DNA from: Brenneria nigrifluens DSM 30175 = ATCC 13028
GTDB lineage: Bacteria; Pseudomonadota; Gammaproteobacteria; Enterobacterales; Enterobacteriaceae
Direction of reading: 5' to 3'
Length of the DNA stretch: 64,000 bases
Assembly: GCF_005484965.1 (NCBI RefSeq)
Contig: NZ_CP034036.1
Span: forward strand, 1,054,001 to 1,118,000
In this document: positions 31,466 to 41,163 of the stretch, piece after piece
How the letters are laid out: every line of letters starts with the position of its first letter
How positions within the stretch are numbered: position 1 is the first letter of the stretch
Made by a program: the position numbers and the translations under genes
The notes under the pieces: model-generated
Told to the model about the DNA's origin: nothing
Databases searched by the model: none
The model's input: only the letters and a program-made list of their open reading frames with translations

Positions 31466-34066
31466 ATGATTCGAATTGAACTGCCGACGCTGGTTGAGCG
31501 ACTCAACCCGGTGTGCCGCCATATGCTGGAAGAGGCGGCGGCGCTCTGTATTCAATGTCAGGGGGCGGAAATCCGTATTGAACACCTGTTGCTGAAAATG
31601 CTGGAGACGCCGCTCAGCGACGTGCGGCAGATCCTGAAACGCGCCGGGGTGGAGATCGACGAGCTCTCTTCGCTGCTGCCGCCCTCCGCGGTGGACAAAG
31701 GTTTTGAGGCGGGTTATCCGGCGTTTTCCCCCCTGCTGGTGGAATGGCTGCAAGACAGCTGGCTGCTGGCTTCCGCCGAATTTCAACACCCGCGCCTGCG
31801 CAGCGGCGTGCTGCTGCTGGTATTGCTGATGACGCCGAACCGCTATTTATCGGCCCCGGCATCACGCCCGCTGGCGCAAATCAATCGCGAACTGCTGCGC
31901 CAGCAGTTTGACGAGTGGGTGAAAGATTCGGTGGAAACCGAGACGGCGCTCGCCCAGCCGGCCGCGCAAGATCAAGCCGCCGCGATCGGCACCCAGCTTT
32001 CCCGCTATACCCAGAACGTGACCGAAGCCGCGCGCCAGGGGCAGCTCGATCCGGTGCTGTGCCGCGACCATGAAATCGATCTGATGATCGATATTCTCTC
32101 CCGCCGCCGTAAAAATAATCCGATTGTGGTCGGCGAGGCCGGCGTCGGCAAAAGTGCGCTGATTGAGGGGCTGGCGCTGCGCATCGTCGCCGGCCTGGTG
32201 CCGGAAAGGCTGCGCGAGGTGGAACTGCTGACGCTTGATTTGGGGGCGATGCAGGCCGGCGCGTCGGTCAAGGGGGAGTTTGAAAAGCGCTTCAAAGGCG
32301 TGATGCAGGAAGTGAAGAGCGCGCCCCGTCCGGTGATCCTGTTTATTGATGAGGCGCATACCCTGATCGGCGCCGGTAATCAGGCCGGCGGGCTGGATGT
32401 TTCCAATTTGCTCAAGCCGGCGCTGGCGCGCGGGGAGTTGCGAACTATTGCCGCGACAACCTGGAGCGAATACAAAAAATATGTGGAAAAAGACGCGGCG
32501 CTGTCCCGTCGTTTCCAACTGGTCAAGGTCGGGGAGCCGAACGCGGAAGAGGCGACGGTCATTCTGCGCGGGCTGCGCGGCATTTATGAAAAGGCGCACG
32601 GCGTACTGATCGATGAAGAGGCGCTTCAGGCGGCGGCGCAACTCTCCGCCCGCTATATTTCCGGTCGCCAGTTACCCGATAAGGCGATTGACGTGCTGGA
32701 CACCGCCAGCGCCCGGGTGGCGATCAATCTGACGACGCCGCCGCGCGCGGTCAGCCAGTTGCAGACCCGTTTACGCCAGCAGGAGATGGAAATCGTTCAG
32801 CTTGAACGTCAGGGTCGTATCGGGCTGGGGGAGACGGCGGAAAGGCTGGCGGCGCTGCGCGGCGAGCGTGAGGCGGGCGCGGCGGAATTAGCGCGCCTGG
32901 AAGCGGACTGGCAACAGCAGCAAACGCAGGTACGGCGGGTAATTGAACTGCGTACCGCATTGCTGGACGACCAACGGCCTGATGATTTTGATGTCGCCGC
33001 GGCGGCCGCGGAACTGGCCGCCTGCGAGCGGCAGCTGGAATCGCTCCAGCAGTCGGCGGTGCTGGTGTCTCCCCACGTGGATAAAAGCCAGATTGCGGCG
33101 GTGATTGCCGAGTGGACGGGCGTGCCGCTGAAGCGGATTTCTCAGGGGGAGATGGACGTGGTCACCCACCTGCCGTCCTACCTGGGCGAAACCATCAAAG
33201 GCCAGACGCTGGCGATTGCGCACCTGCACAAACACCTGCTGACCGCGCGGGCGGATCTGCGTCGTCCCGGTCGTCCGCTGGGGGCTTTCCTGCTGGTGGG
33301 ACCGAGCGGCGTCGGCAAAACCGAAACCGTGGTGCAGATTGCCGACCTGATGTTCGGCGGCCGTAACTATCTGACCACCATCAATATGTCCGAATATCAG
33401 GAAAAACATACGCTATCGCGCCTGATCGGTTCGCCGCCGGGCTACGTCGGCTTCGGCGAGGGCGGCGTACTGACTGAAGCCATCCGTCAGAAACCTTATT
33501 CGGTGGTACTGCTGGACGAGGTGGAAAAGGCGCATCCCGACGTGCTCAACCTGTTTTATCAGGCGTTTGACAAAGGCGAGCTGGCGGATGGCGAAGGCCG
33601 GGTCATCGACTGCCGCAACGTGGTGTTTTTCCTCACCTCCAACCTAGGCTTCCAGACTATCGTCAGCTATGCCGGGCATCAGCAGGCGCTGCTCGATGCG
33701 CTCTATCCGGAGCTGGCGGCGTTTTTCAAACCCGCGCTGCTGGCCCGAATGGAGGTGATCCCTTACCTGCCGCTGGATCACGACACCATGGTGGCCATCG
33801 TGCAGGGCAAACTCTCCCGCCTGGTTTCTCTGCTGCAGCAGCGCTTCGGCGCCGAGGTGGTTATTGACGACGCGGTGCCGGAGGAGATTCTGCGCCTGGC
33901 CAACCGGAGTGAAAACGGCGCGCGGATGCTGGAGTCGGTTATCGACGGCGCGCTATTGCCGCCGGTATCGCTCCAGCTGCTGCAACGCATGGCGTCTGGG
34001 CAGCCGGTCGGTCGTATTCATTTCCGCGTAGCAGAAGGCCAGTTCCAGACCGAGGTGGAGGGCTGA
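31466..34066 (+). CDS. tssH: T6SS AAA+ ATPase TssH/ClpV
   Basis: Encodes 866 aa. The Clp N-domain is at the start (TLVERLNPVCRHMLEEAAAL). The first ATPase has Walker A GEAGVGKSA (about residue 222) and Walker B LFIDEAHTLIGAG; the second has GPSGVGKTET (about 610) and VVLLDEVEKAHPDV. It disassembles the contracted sheath by pulling on TssC. The methionine at 31466 follows AACAGGAG; a longer frame upstream overlaps tssL and is not coding. Confidence 0.97.
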   Translation: MIRIELPTLVERLNPVCRHMLEEAAALCIQCQGAEIRIEHLLLKMLETPLSDVRQILKRAGVEIDELSSLLPPSAVDKGFEAGYPAFSPLLVEWLQDSWLLASAEFQHPRLRSGVLLLVLLMTPNRYLSAPASRPLAQINRELLRQQFDEWVKDSVETETALAQPAAQDQAAAIGTQLSRYTQNVTEAARQGQLDPVLCRDHEIDLMIDILSRRRKNNPIVVGEAGVGKSALIEGLALRIVAGLVPERLREVELLTLDLGAMQAGASVKGEFEKRFKGVMQEVKSAPRPVILFIDEAHTLIGAGNQAGGLDVSNLLKPALARGELRTIAATTWSEYKKYVEKDAALSRRFQLVKVGEPNAEEATVILRGLRGIYEKAHGVLIDEEALQAAAQLSARYISGRQLPDKAIDVLDTASARVAINLTTPPRAVSQLQTRLRQQEMEIVQLERQGRIGLGETAERLAALRGEREAGAAELARLEADWQQQQTQVRRVIELRTALLDDQRPDDFDVAAAAAELAACERQLESLQQSAVLVSPHVDKSQIAAVIAEWTGVPLKRISQGEMDVVTHLPSYLGETIKGQTLAIAHLHKHLLTARADLRRPGRPLGAFLLVGPSGVGKTETVVQIADLMFGGRNYLTTINMSEYQEKHTLSRLIGSPPGYVGFGEGGVLTEAIRQKPYSVVLLDEVEKAHPDVLNLFYQAFDKGELADGEGRVIDCRNVVFFLTSNLGFQTIVSYAGHQQALLDALYPELAAFFKPALLARMEVIPYLPLDHDTMVAIVQGKLSRLVSLLQQRFGAEVVIDDAVPEEILRLANRSENGARMLESVIDGALLPPVSLQLLQRMASGQPVGRIHFRVAEGQFQTEVEG

Positions 34067-34068
34067 GT

Positions 34069-35607
34069 ATGCAATATGCCCTCGAACTGGCGCTGACGCT
34101 CACCCGCCAGCGTGATGAGCCCGGTCTGTGCGACTGGCTGCTCGATACGCTGCAACATGCCTGGCGGCCGCAGGGGATATTGCTGGGCATGGTGGATGTC
34201 AGCGGTCGTCAATTGACCTGCCTTGGACGGGTGCATAACGCGCCGGTCGCGCTGGAGTTGGGGGTGGATGATTTCAGCCATCCCTTGGCTTATGCGCTGC
34301 ATAAAAATCAGGTGCGCACCTGGGATTCGCTGTATGGCGGCGCCCGAATCGAACATCGCGAATTTCGCCGCATTCTGGCGGCGGCGGGAACCGCCTGCGG
34401 GCTGCACGCATTGCCGCTGCTGGCGGACGACGGCAAACCGCTGGCGGTTCTGGCGCTGCTGGACACGCCGGATCGGCTGCGGGACGTGCATCAAAGCGGC
34501 GACTGCGCGCGTCTGGCGCAGGTGTTTTGCCGCCAGCTCACGTTGCTGCGCGATTTGGGGCGTATCCGGCGGGAGCAGACCGCGCTGCGGCATTCGCTGC
34601 GCCAGATTAAAGATGAAGGCGCATACCGGCGCGAACGGGAAAAGCGGGTCGAGGAAACGCTGATTGGCCAGTCTGTGGTCATCAGGGAACTGCATCAGCA
34701 GATTTACCAGGCGGCCGGTCACCGGCTTGCGGTGCTGATTCAGGGGGAAACCGGTTCGGGCAAGGAGGTGGTGGCGCGTTTGCTGCACCAGTGCTCCGAC
34801 CGTGCGGAGAAGCCGTTTGTCGCCATTAATTGCGCGGCCATCCCGGATAATCTGATCGAAAGCGAACTGTTCGGTTATCAGAAAGGGGCGTTTTCCGGCG
34901 CGCAAAGCAACAAGGTCGGGCTGGTGGCGCAGGCTAACGGCGGCACGCTGTTTCTGGATGAAGTGGGCGACATGCCGCAGCCTATGCAGGCCAAGCTCTT
35001 GCGGGTGCTGGAAAACCACAGCTTCCGGCCGTTGGGGGCCGACAAGGAAAATCATTCCGATTTCAGAATTATCGCCGCCACGCATCAGCCGCTGGAACAG
35101 CGGGTTGCCGAGGGCGTTTTTCGTCAGGACCTCTATCACCGGCTTTGTCAGTGTCTGTTGCTGGTGGCGCCGCTGCGCGAACGTCCGGATGATATCCGCC
35201 TGTTATGTGAGCACTTTATCGATCAGTTTGCCCGCCAGCAGCAGAAAAGCGTGGGATCTTTGCAGCGGACTTTCCTCAAACAGCTGGTGGGCTATGACTT
35301 TCCCGGCAACGTGCGGGAACTCAGAAATCTGCTGGAGGTGGCCTGCGCCCATACGCCGGACGGCGAATCCCTGGGCCTGGCTTCCTTACCGCCGGAGCTG
35401 CGCGAGCGCATCGGCGGCGGACCGGCGGCGGCCAACGATGATTTTCAGCATATTCACGATTTGCGTATCGCCACGCAGCAATATGAAGCCGCGGTTATTG
35501 AGGCGCGCCTGCGCCAGTTTCAGGGCAACCGTCTGCTGGTGGCGGAGAGTCTCAATATTGCTAAACGTACGCTCGATCACAAATGCCAGAAGCTGGAGGT
35601 GAACTGA
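34069..35607 (+). CDS. vasH: Sigma-54-dependent T6SS activator (VasH-like)
   Basis: Encodes 512 aa. A GAF-like sensory region occupies about 1-160, and the AAA+ domain has Walker A GETGSGKEVV (about 226), the sigma-54 contact loop GAFSGA (about 273) and GGTLFLDEVGDMP. The C-terminal Fis-type helix-turn-helix is LLVAESLNIAKRTLDHKCQ. It should activate sigma-54 promoters, and a very good one lies before hcp at 44601 together with repeated upstream sites. VasH of V. cholerae, at the same place in the operon, controls hcp in this way. Confidence 0.94.
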   Translation: MQYALELALTLTRQRDEPGLCDWLLDTLQHAWRPQGILLGMVDVSGRQLTCLGRVHNAPVALELGVDDFSHPLAYALHKNQVRTWDSLYGGARIEHREFRRILAAAGTACGLHALPLLADDGKPLAVLALLDTPDRLRDVHQSGDCARLAQVFCRQLTLLRDLGRIRREQTALRHSLRQIKDEGAYRREREKRVEETLIGQSVVIRELHQQIYQAAGHRLAVLIQGETGSGKEVVARLLHQCSDRAEKPFVAINCAAIPDNLIESELFGYQKGAFSGAQSNKVGLVAQANGGTLFLDEVGDMPQPMQAKLLRVLENHSFRPLGADKENHSDFRIIAATHQPLEQRVAEGVFRQDLYHRLCQCLLLVAPLRERPDDIRLLCEHFIDQFARQQQKSVGSLQRTFLKQLVGYDFPGNVRELRNLLEVACAHTPDGESLGLASLPPELRERIGGGPAAANDDFQHIHDLRIATQQYEAAVIEARLRQFQGNRLLVAESLNIAKRTLDHKCQKLEVN

Positions 35608-36170
35608 TGTTCCTGACGATGGTTCCTCTGCTGCTGGCGGCGACAGGCTCGCCCGATCCCGCCTGGCAGCGACTGTGGGAGCAGTGCCGCGCTGAAACCT
35701 CGCCGGCGCTCCGGCTGGCCTGCTATGACGCCCTGAGCCGGGAGGCCGGGCGTTCCGGCGTCATTTCTCCGCCCGACGGCAAGGCGGCGACGGCGGGCGG
35801 CGCCTTCCAGCTCGGACGTGAGGCCGGCAGCGGCGACCTGACGCTGACGCGCCTCCTGGCGGACGGCAATGTGCTGGTGATCGGCTGCGCCAGCAATATC
35901 ACCCATGTAAGGCTGACCCTCGGGCGGCCATGGGCGGGGGAAACCGTCTCGGCCCTGTTGGACGGCGTGACGGCGTCGGACAACTGGTTTGTGCGCAATC
36001 GCGGTTTGCTGCTGGAGTTTAGCCGCGGCCTGCCGGCCATTGAAGCCCTAAAACGTTGGGTCGGCCACCGTGAACTGGCGTTGAGCGACGCGCAGGGTAA
36101 TGCGTTGCGCATTGACCTCGCGGGGCTGGGCGAGGCGCTGACGCCGCTGCGTCAGCAGTGCCGGTGGTAG
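35607..36170 (+). CDS. vasI: T6SS-associated protein TagO/VasI
   Basis: Encodes 187 aa. It has a short hydrophobic start (MFLTMVPLLLAATGSPDPAW), then the motif CRAETSPALRLACYDALSRE common in VasI proteins, and a VRLTLGRPW ... NWFVRNRGLLLEFSRGLPAI segment. The ATG overlaps the vasH stop. It is a periplasmic accessory protein whose exact role is unclear in the family. Confidence 0.88.
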   Translation: MFLTMVPLLLAATGSPDPAWQRLWEQCRAETSPALRLACYDALSREAGRSGVISPPDGKAATAGGAFQLGREAGSGDLTLTRLLADGNVLVIGCASNITHVRLTLGRPWAGETVSALLDGVTASDNWFVRNRGLLLEFSRGLPAIEALKRWVGHRELALSDAQGNALRIDLAGLGEALTPLRQQCRW

Positions 36171-36181
36171 GGGGAATAACC

Positions 36182-37600
36182 ATGCATGCGCATCCCTGGT
36201 GTAAACGCCTGCTGACGCCGCTGCCCGACGAGGCGCTGCGCGCCGCCGTGGCGGCGGACGATCCGCTGTGGGAGAAGGTGGAAACCGAACTGGTGAAGCT
36301 CGGTTCGCTGGCTCACAGCCAGGTGGATCTCAATGCGGTGGCCGGCCACTGCCTGACGCTGTTGGAAAGCAGCACCAAAGATATGCGGGTGTTGGTTCAG
36401 CTGCTGCGCTGTTTGCAGCATCCGGCCAAAGCCACGCCCTTCGCCACCGCGCTGATGCTGCTGGATAGCTGGCTGGCGGCCTACTGGGAACAGGCCTGGC
36501 CGGCCAGCCCGCTGCAGAAGCAGAGGTTGATGCAACAAATCGTCCGGCGTTTCGAGAGCGTTATGCCGCGCACGGCGGAGAGCGCTTCAGGTGCGGAACT
36601 GAACCAGCTGCAGCAACTGGCGGAGCAGTTGGCGCATCGCTGGCGCCATCTGGCGGCGGACAAGGCCGCGCTGACCGACGAACTGCTACAGGGAATCAAC
36701 CGCGCCCGGCAGCGCCACCAGGCGCAGGAGCAGGCGGAACGGGCCGCCAAATCCTCTTCCGCCGGCCGTGGCGGGGCGGCGGAAATAGCCAGCGCCGGCA
36801 GCGAGGCGGCATCGTCGCCGGCCGGCGCGCTGGAGGTGAATACTTCCGATGAGCGTAGCTGGCGGCAGACCCAGCTGAATGTGGCGGCGGTGCTGGTGGA
36901 GCGTCAGCCGGATGCCCCGGTGGGTTATCGCTTGCGCCGTCACGCCGTCTGGTCGGGCATCACTACGCCGCCCATCGCTTCGCGCGGTAATAAAACGCAG
37001 TTGGCCCCGGTCTCGCCCGATCGGGCGGATGAATATTACAGCGCGCTGGGGCAAGCGGATTTGGCGCTGTGGGAACGCATTGAGCAAAGCCTGATGCTGG
37101 CTCCCTACTGGTTTGACGGTCACATGCTGTCGGCCGCCGTCGCGACCCGGCTGGGGCATGCGCCGGTCGCCGGCGCCATCGCGGAAGAACTGTCGGCCTT
37201 TCTCAACCGCCTGCCGGAGCTGCGCGAACTGACCTTCAGCGATGGCTCGCCATTTCTGACGGCCAAATGCAATCAGTGGCTGAGCTCGCTTCCGGCGGCG
37301 CGCGGGGGAAGCGAACGGCAGGGCGATCTGGCGACGGAGGCCGCCGCCTGCCGGAGCGAACAGGGAATGGCGGCGGCGCTGGCGTTGCTGGATGAGCGCA
37401 TGCGCAGCCTGAAGGAGCCTCGCGAGCGTTTTTATGCCGAACTGGTGCTGGCGGATTTGCTGGCCGAGGACGGCATGAAAGCGCTGGCGGCGCAGCACTA
37501 TCAACGCCTGTGGCAGGAAAGCCAGCAACTGGGCCTGATGCAGTGGGAACCGGGAATGGTCGACCGTTTGCAACGGCTGGCCGCTTCCCGCAAAAAATAA
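36182..37600 (+). CDS. tssA: T6SS protein TssA (VasJ, ImpA domain)
   Basis: Encodes 472 aa. The N-terminal ImpA_N domain is visible (WEKVETELVKLGSLAHSQVD L; LDSWLAAYWEQAWPASPLQK QRL), and the C-terminal VasJ-type region follows (PDAPVGYRLRRHAVW; MLAPYWFDGHMLSAAVATRL). It primes tail polymerisation. The ATG at 36182 is the first consistent with homology. Confidence 0.92.
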   Translation: MHAHPWCKRLLTPLPDEALRAAVAADDPLWEKVETELVKLGSLAHSQVDLNAVAGHCLTLLESSTKDMRVLVQLLRCLQHPAKATPFATALMLLDSWLAAYWEQAWPASPLQKQRLMQQIVRRFESVMPRTAESASGAELNQLQQLAEQLAHRWRHLAADKAALTDELLQGINRARQRHQAQEQAERAAKSSSAGRGGAAEIASAGSEAASSPAGALEVNTSDERSWRQTQLNVAAVLVERQPDAPVGYRLRRHAVWSGITTPPIASRGNKTQLAPVSPDRADEYYSALGQADLALWERIEQSLMLAPYWFDGHMLSAAVATRLGHAPVAGAIAEELSAFLNRLPELRELTFSDGSPFLTAKCNQWLSSLPAARGGSERQGDLATEAAACRSEQGMAAALALLDERMRSLKEPRERFYAELVLADLLAEDGMKALAAQHYQRLWQESQQLGLMQWEPGMVDRLQRLAASRKK

Positions 37601-37624
37601 GACATTCGGAGTGAATGGTCACTT

Positions 37625-40600
37625 ATGTTTAAAACAATCGTTACCTTTCTGCGGCAGCAGCTGCCGAAATTGAAACCTTCCTGGCCGCTGCTGGGCGCGA
37701 TACTGTGGGTGGCGGCGCTGGTGCTGGCCTGGTGGCTGGGGCCGCGGTTGACGCTTGGCGATCTGCGTCCGTTGCATAGCGTCTGGGCGCGGGTGATATT
37801 CACCCTGATTTGGCTGTGGCTGGCCTTCGCCTATAGCGCCTGGCGCATATGGCGCCGCGTGCGGCAATTACGCGCCGAGCGTGATGAACGGCAGCTTATC
37901 GAACAGGATCCGCAGCAGGTTTATCTCGATAGCCAGCAAGCCTTTCTCGATCGCTGGCTGGCGGCATTTCAAGCCCAGTTCGGCAAGAGGGCCCTCTACG
38001 CCATGCCGTGGTATTTGACTATCGGGTTGGCGGGCAGCGGCAAAAGCAGCCTGATTCACCGGGCCAATCCGGCGAATAAACTCAATCCGAAGCTGGATGC
38101 GGAACTGCGTGAATTCGCCGGCGGCCAGCAGGTTGGCTGCTGGGTCGGGGAGTCGGCGGTGATCTGGGATCCGAACGGTCAACTGCTTGCTCAGCCCGAA
38201 CTGGATGCCGATGCTTTAGGGCATCGCTACGCCCGGCAGTGGCAACATCTGTTGCGCTGGCTGAGCCAGAATCGCCGCCGCCAGCCGCTTAACGGCCTGG
38301 TGCTGACGCTGGATATTGCGTGGCTGGCGCAGGCGGGCGTCGCGGAACGCAAAGCCTATGCCCAGGTGATGCGGACTCGCTTACAGGAGGTGGCGCTGAA
38401 CCTCAACACCCGCCTGCCGCTGTATGTCATGCTGACCCGGCTGGATATGCTGAGCGGATTCGACCGGGTGTATGGCCTGTTGAACCGGGAGGCGCGTCAG
38501 GCGGTGCTGGGGGTGACCTTTACCCCCCAGGCCGGCGATGGCAAAGGTTGGCTGGAGGAACTGGAAAACTTCTGGGACCAGTGGGTCACCCATCTGAACG
38601 ACAATCTGCCGGAAATGTTGCTGGCTCAGTCTGACGGCGGCGTGCGCAACACCCTGTTCGCCTTTGTTCGCCAACTGGCCGGGCTGAAGGATTACGTGGT
38701 GGATGTGCTGACCGAAACGCTGGCGAGCGGAGAAGATCGTTCCTTTATGGTGCGCGGCGTTTACGCCAGCTCCGTCTATCAGCAGGGCGTTCCCTTCGAT
38801 GCGTTCGCCCAGTCGGCATCCCGACGTTATCAATTGCCGGAACCGGTCAACGCCGCCATGCGCGGTGAATCCACCACCTTTTTCGTGCAGCGCCTGTTTC
38901 CGGAGGTTATTTTCCCGGAAGCCAGTCTGGCGGGTGAAAACCGTTTGCACAGTCTTTACCGCCGGCGCCGGCTCAGCATCGGGATCGGCTGCATGGCGGC
39001 GGCCGGTCTGGCGCTGATTGGCGGCTGGCATCATTTTTACCGCGTCAATGAAGAGGCGGGCCGGAATGTGCTGACCAAGGCGCAGGCCTTTATCGGCACC
39101 AACGAACTGGAAGGGCAACCGGGCTTTGGCTATCAGCAGTTGCCCCGTCTCAACCTGATCCGCGATGCCACCTTATCGTTCGGTAATTATCATGAGCGTA
39201 CTCCGCTGCTGGCCGATCTCGGTCTCTATCAGGGCAACAAGATCGGGCCTTACGTGGAAGGCACCTACCTGCAAATGCTCAACCAGCGCTTCTTGCCGGC
39301 GGTGATGCAGGGGCTGCTGGAGGATCTGCATCAGGCCCCGGGCAACAGTGAGCAAAAGCTGACGATTCTGCGCGTCATGCGCATGCTGGATGACGCGTCC
39401 GGGCGTAACAAGGCGTTGGTGGAACAGTTTATGGCGCAGCGCTGGCAGCGGGCGTTTCCCGCACAAGGCCAGGTGCAGGAACAGCTGATGCAGCACCTTG
39501 ACTACGCCCTCGACCATACCGACTGGCATCAGGCCCGCGAGCGGAAGGACGCGGCGGCGATCGAGACGTTTGCCCCGTTCAGCGAACCCATCGCCGGCGC
39601 GCAGCGGGAACTGAGTAAACTGCCGATGTACCAGCGTGTCTACCAGAGCCTGGTGATGAAGGCGACGCAGGTGCTGCCGCCGGATTTAGCCATCCGCGAC
39701 GAGGTCGGACCGACTTTCGACCCGGTATTTTCCCTGCGCAGCGACAAGGCCGGCAGCGTGCCGCGGCTGCTGACCTATCCCGGCTTCAGCGATTATTACC
39801 TCAAACAGGATAAGGCGCTGCTGGAGCTGACGGCGCTGGATGCCTGGGTGTTGGGCCAGCGCGAGCGCGCGCAATTCAGCGAGGCCGATCGCCGGGAAAT
39901 TTTGCGCCAGGTGAACGACCGTTACATCACGGACTACATCAATCAGTGGCAGAAGGTGGTGGCCAATATCGATGTGCAGACCCTCGACACGCCTGAGCAG
40001 GCGCTGGATGTATTGACCGACATTACCGGCAACGACCAGCCTTTCCAGCGGGTGCTGACCACGGTGAGCGACAACACCCGCATTCGTAAATTGACGGAAG
40101 AGGATAACGATACGGCACAGGGCATCAACACGCGTATCGGCCGCCCGTTTATGACGATTAATGCCGCGCTGAGCGGCCGGGAAGAGCAGGGACCGCTGGT
40201 GCAGGAGGTCAATCAAAAGCTGGCCGATCTCTACCACTATCTTGACCAGATTGTGAATGCGACCGATCCGGGGCAGGCGGCGCTGAAAGCGGTGCAGATT
40301 CGGCAGGGCAATAAATTTGCCGATCCGGTATTCGCCTTGCAGCAATACGCCCGCGGCCTTCCCGCGCCGTTGGATCGCTGGGTCGGTCAACTGGCGGGGG
40401 AAAGCGCCGGTCTGGTGACCGGTCTGGCGATGTCGTCGCTGAATCAGGAATGGTTGAACAAAGTGGTGACGCCGTTCAACGAGAAGCTGGCGGATCGCTA
40501 TCCGTTCAATCCCTCGTCCGACAAGGACGTTCCGCTGTCTGAAATGGAACGGTTCTTTATGACCGGCGGTACGCTGGACAGCTTCTATCAGACCAACCTC

Positions 40601-41122
40601 AGGTCGATGATGGAAAGCGGCGTGCTGGAGGGTGAAACCGCCTCGCCGTTGCCGACGGAGCTGGCGAAACAGCTGGAGCGCGCCGAACGTATCCGTCAAA
40701 CCCTGTTCAACGCGCAGGGCGGTCTGGAAGTGCATTTCGTGGTGGAGCCGCTGGAGCTGACGGCCAATAAACGCCGCAGCGTACTGAATCTGGACGGACA
40801 GCTGCTGGAATACAGCCACGGCCGTCGCCAGAAAACCCCGCTGGTGTGGCCGAACAGCATGCGCGACGGCGCCGAAAGCAAATTGACGCTGGTGCCGGAC
40901 GATCGGGAGCGTTCGCCGCGCAGCCTGAGCTTTAGCGGCCCATGGGCGATGTTCCGTCTGATCAACAACGACCAACTGACGCAGGTAAACGACAACACCT
41001 TTGACGTGCGCTTCTCGCTGGAGCGAGGGGCGATGACCTATCGCGTTTATACCGACGCGAGCCATAACCCGTTCGCCGGTGGTCTGTTCAGCCAGTTCAG
41101 GCTGCCTGACTCTCTTTATTAA
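37625..41122 (+). CDS. tssM: T6SS inner-membrane protein TssM (IcmF/VasK)
   Basis: Encodes 1165 aa. Membrane helices are near residues 20-40 and 50-72 (LLGAILWVAALVLAWWLG; VIFTLIWLWLAFAYSAWRIW) and near 445-465 (IGIGCMAAAGLALIGGW). A cytoplasmic NTPase domain with Walker A GLAGSGKSSLI lies at about 134-144. The rest is the periplasmic part that meets TssJ. All regions appear intact. Confidence 0.97.
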   Translation: MFKTIVTFLRQQLPKLKPSWPLLGAILWVAALVLAWWLGPRLTLGDLRPLHSVWARVIFTLIWLWLAFAYSAWRIWRRVRQLRAERDERQLIEQDPQQVYLDSQQAFLDRWLAAFQAQFGKRALYAMPWYLTIGLAGSGKSSLIHRANPANKLNPKLDAELREFAGGQQVGCWVGESAVIWDPNGQLLAQPELDADALGHRYARQWQHLLRWLSQNRRRQPLNGLVLTLDIAWLAQAGVAERKAYAQVMRTRLQEVALNLNTRLPLYVMLTRLDMLSGFDRVYGLLNREARQAVLGVTFTPQAGDGKGWLEELENFWDQWVTHLNDNLPEMLLAQSDGGVRNTLFAFVRQLAGLKDYVVDVLTETLASGEDRSFMVRGVYASSVYQQGVPFDAFAQSASRRYQLPEPVNAAMRGESTTFFVQRLFPEVIFPEASLAGENRLHSLYRRRRLSIGIGCMAAAGLALIGGWHHFYRVNEEAGRNVLTKAQAFIGTNELEGQPGFGYQQLPRLNLIRDATLSFGNYHERTPLLADLGLYQGNKIGPYVEGTYLQMLNQRFLPAVMQGLLEDLHQAPGNSEQKLTILRVMRMLDDASGRNKALVEQFMAQRWQRAFPAQGQVQEQLMQHLDYALDHTDWHQARERKDAAAIETFAPFSEPIAGAQRELSKLPMYQRVYQSLVMKATQVLPPDLAIRDEVGPTFDPVFSLRSDKAGSVPRLLTYPGFSDYYLKQDKALLELTALDAWVLGQRERAQFSEADRREILRQVNDRYITDYINQWQKVVANIDVQTLDTPEQALDVLTDITGNDQPFQRVLTTVSDNTRIRKLTEEDNDTAQGINTRIGRPFMTINAALSGREEQGPLVQEVNQKLADLYHYLDQIVNATDPGQAALKAVQIRQGNKFADPVFALQQYARGLPAPLDRWVGQLAGESAGLVTGLAMSSLNQEWLNKVVTPFNEKLADRYPFNPSSDKDVPLSEMERFFMTGGTLDSFYQTNLRSMMESGVLEGETASPLPTELAKQLERAERIRQTLFNAQGGLEVHFVVEPLELTANKRRSVLNLDGQLLEYSHGRRQKTPLVWPNSMRDGAESKLTLVPDDRERSPRSLSFSGPWAMFRLINNDQLTQVNDNTFDVRFSLERGAMTYRVYTDASHNPFAGGLFSQFRLPDSLY

Positions 41123-41163
41123 CCCAGAGGGGGCGTGGCAGCCCCCATTGCCGGATAAGTGAT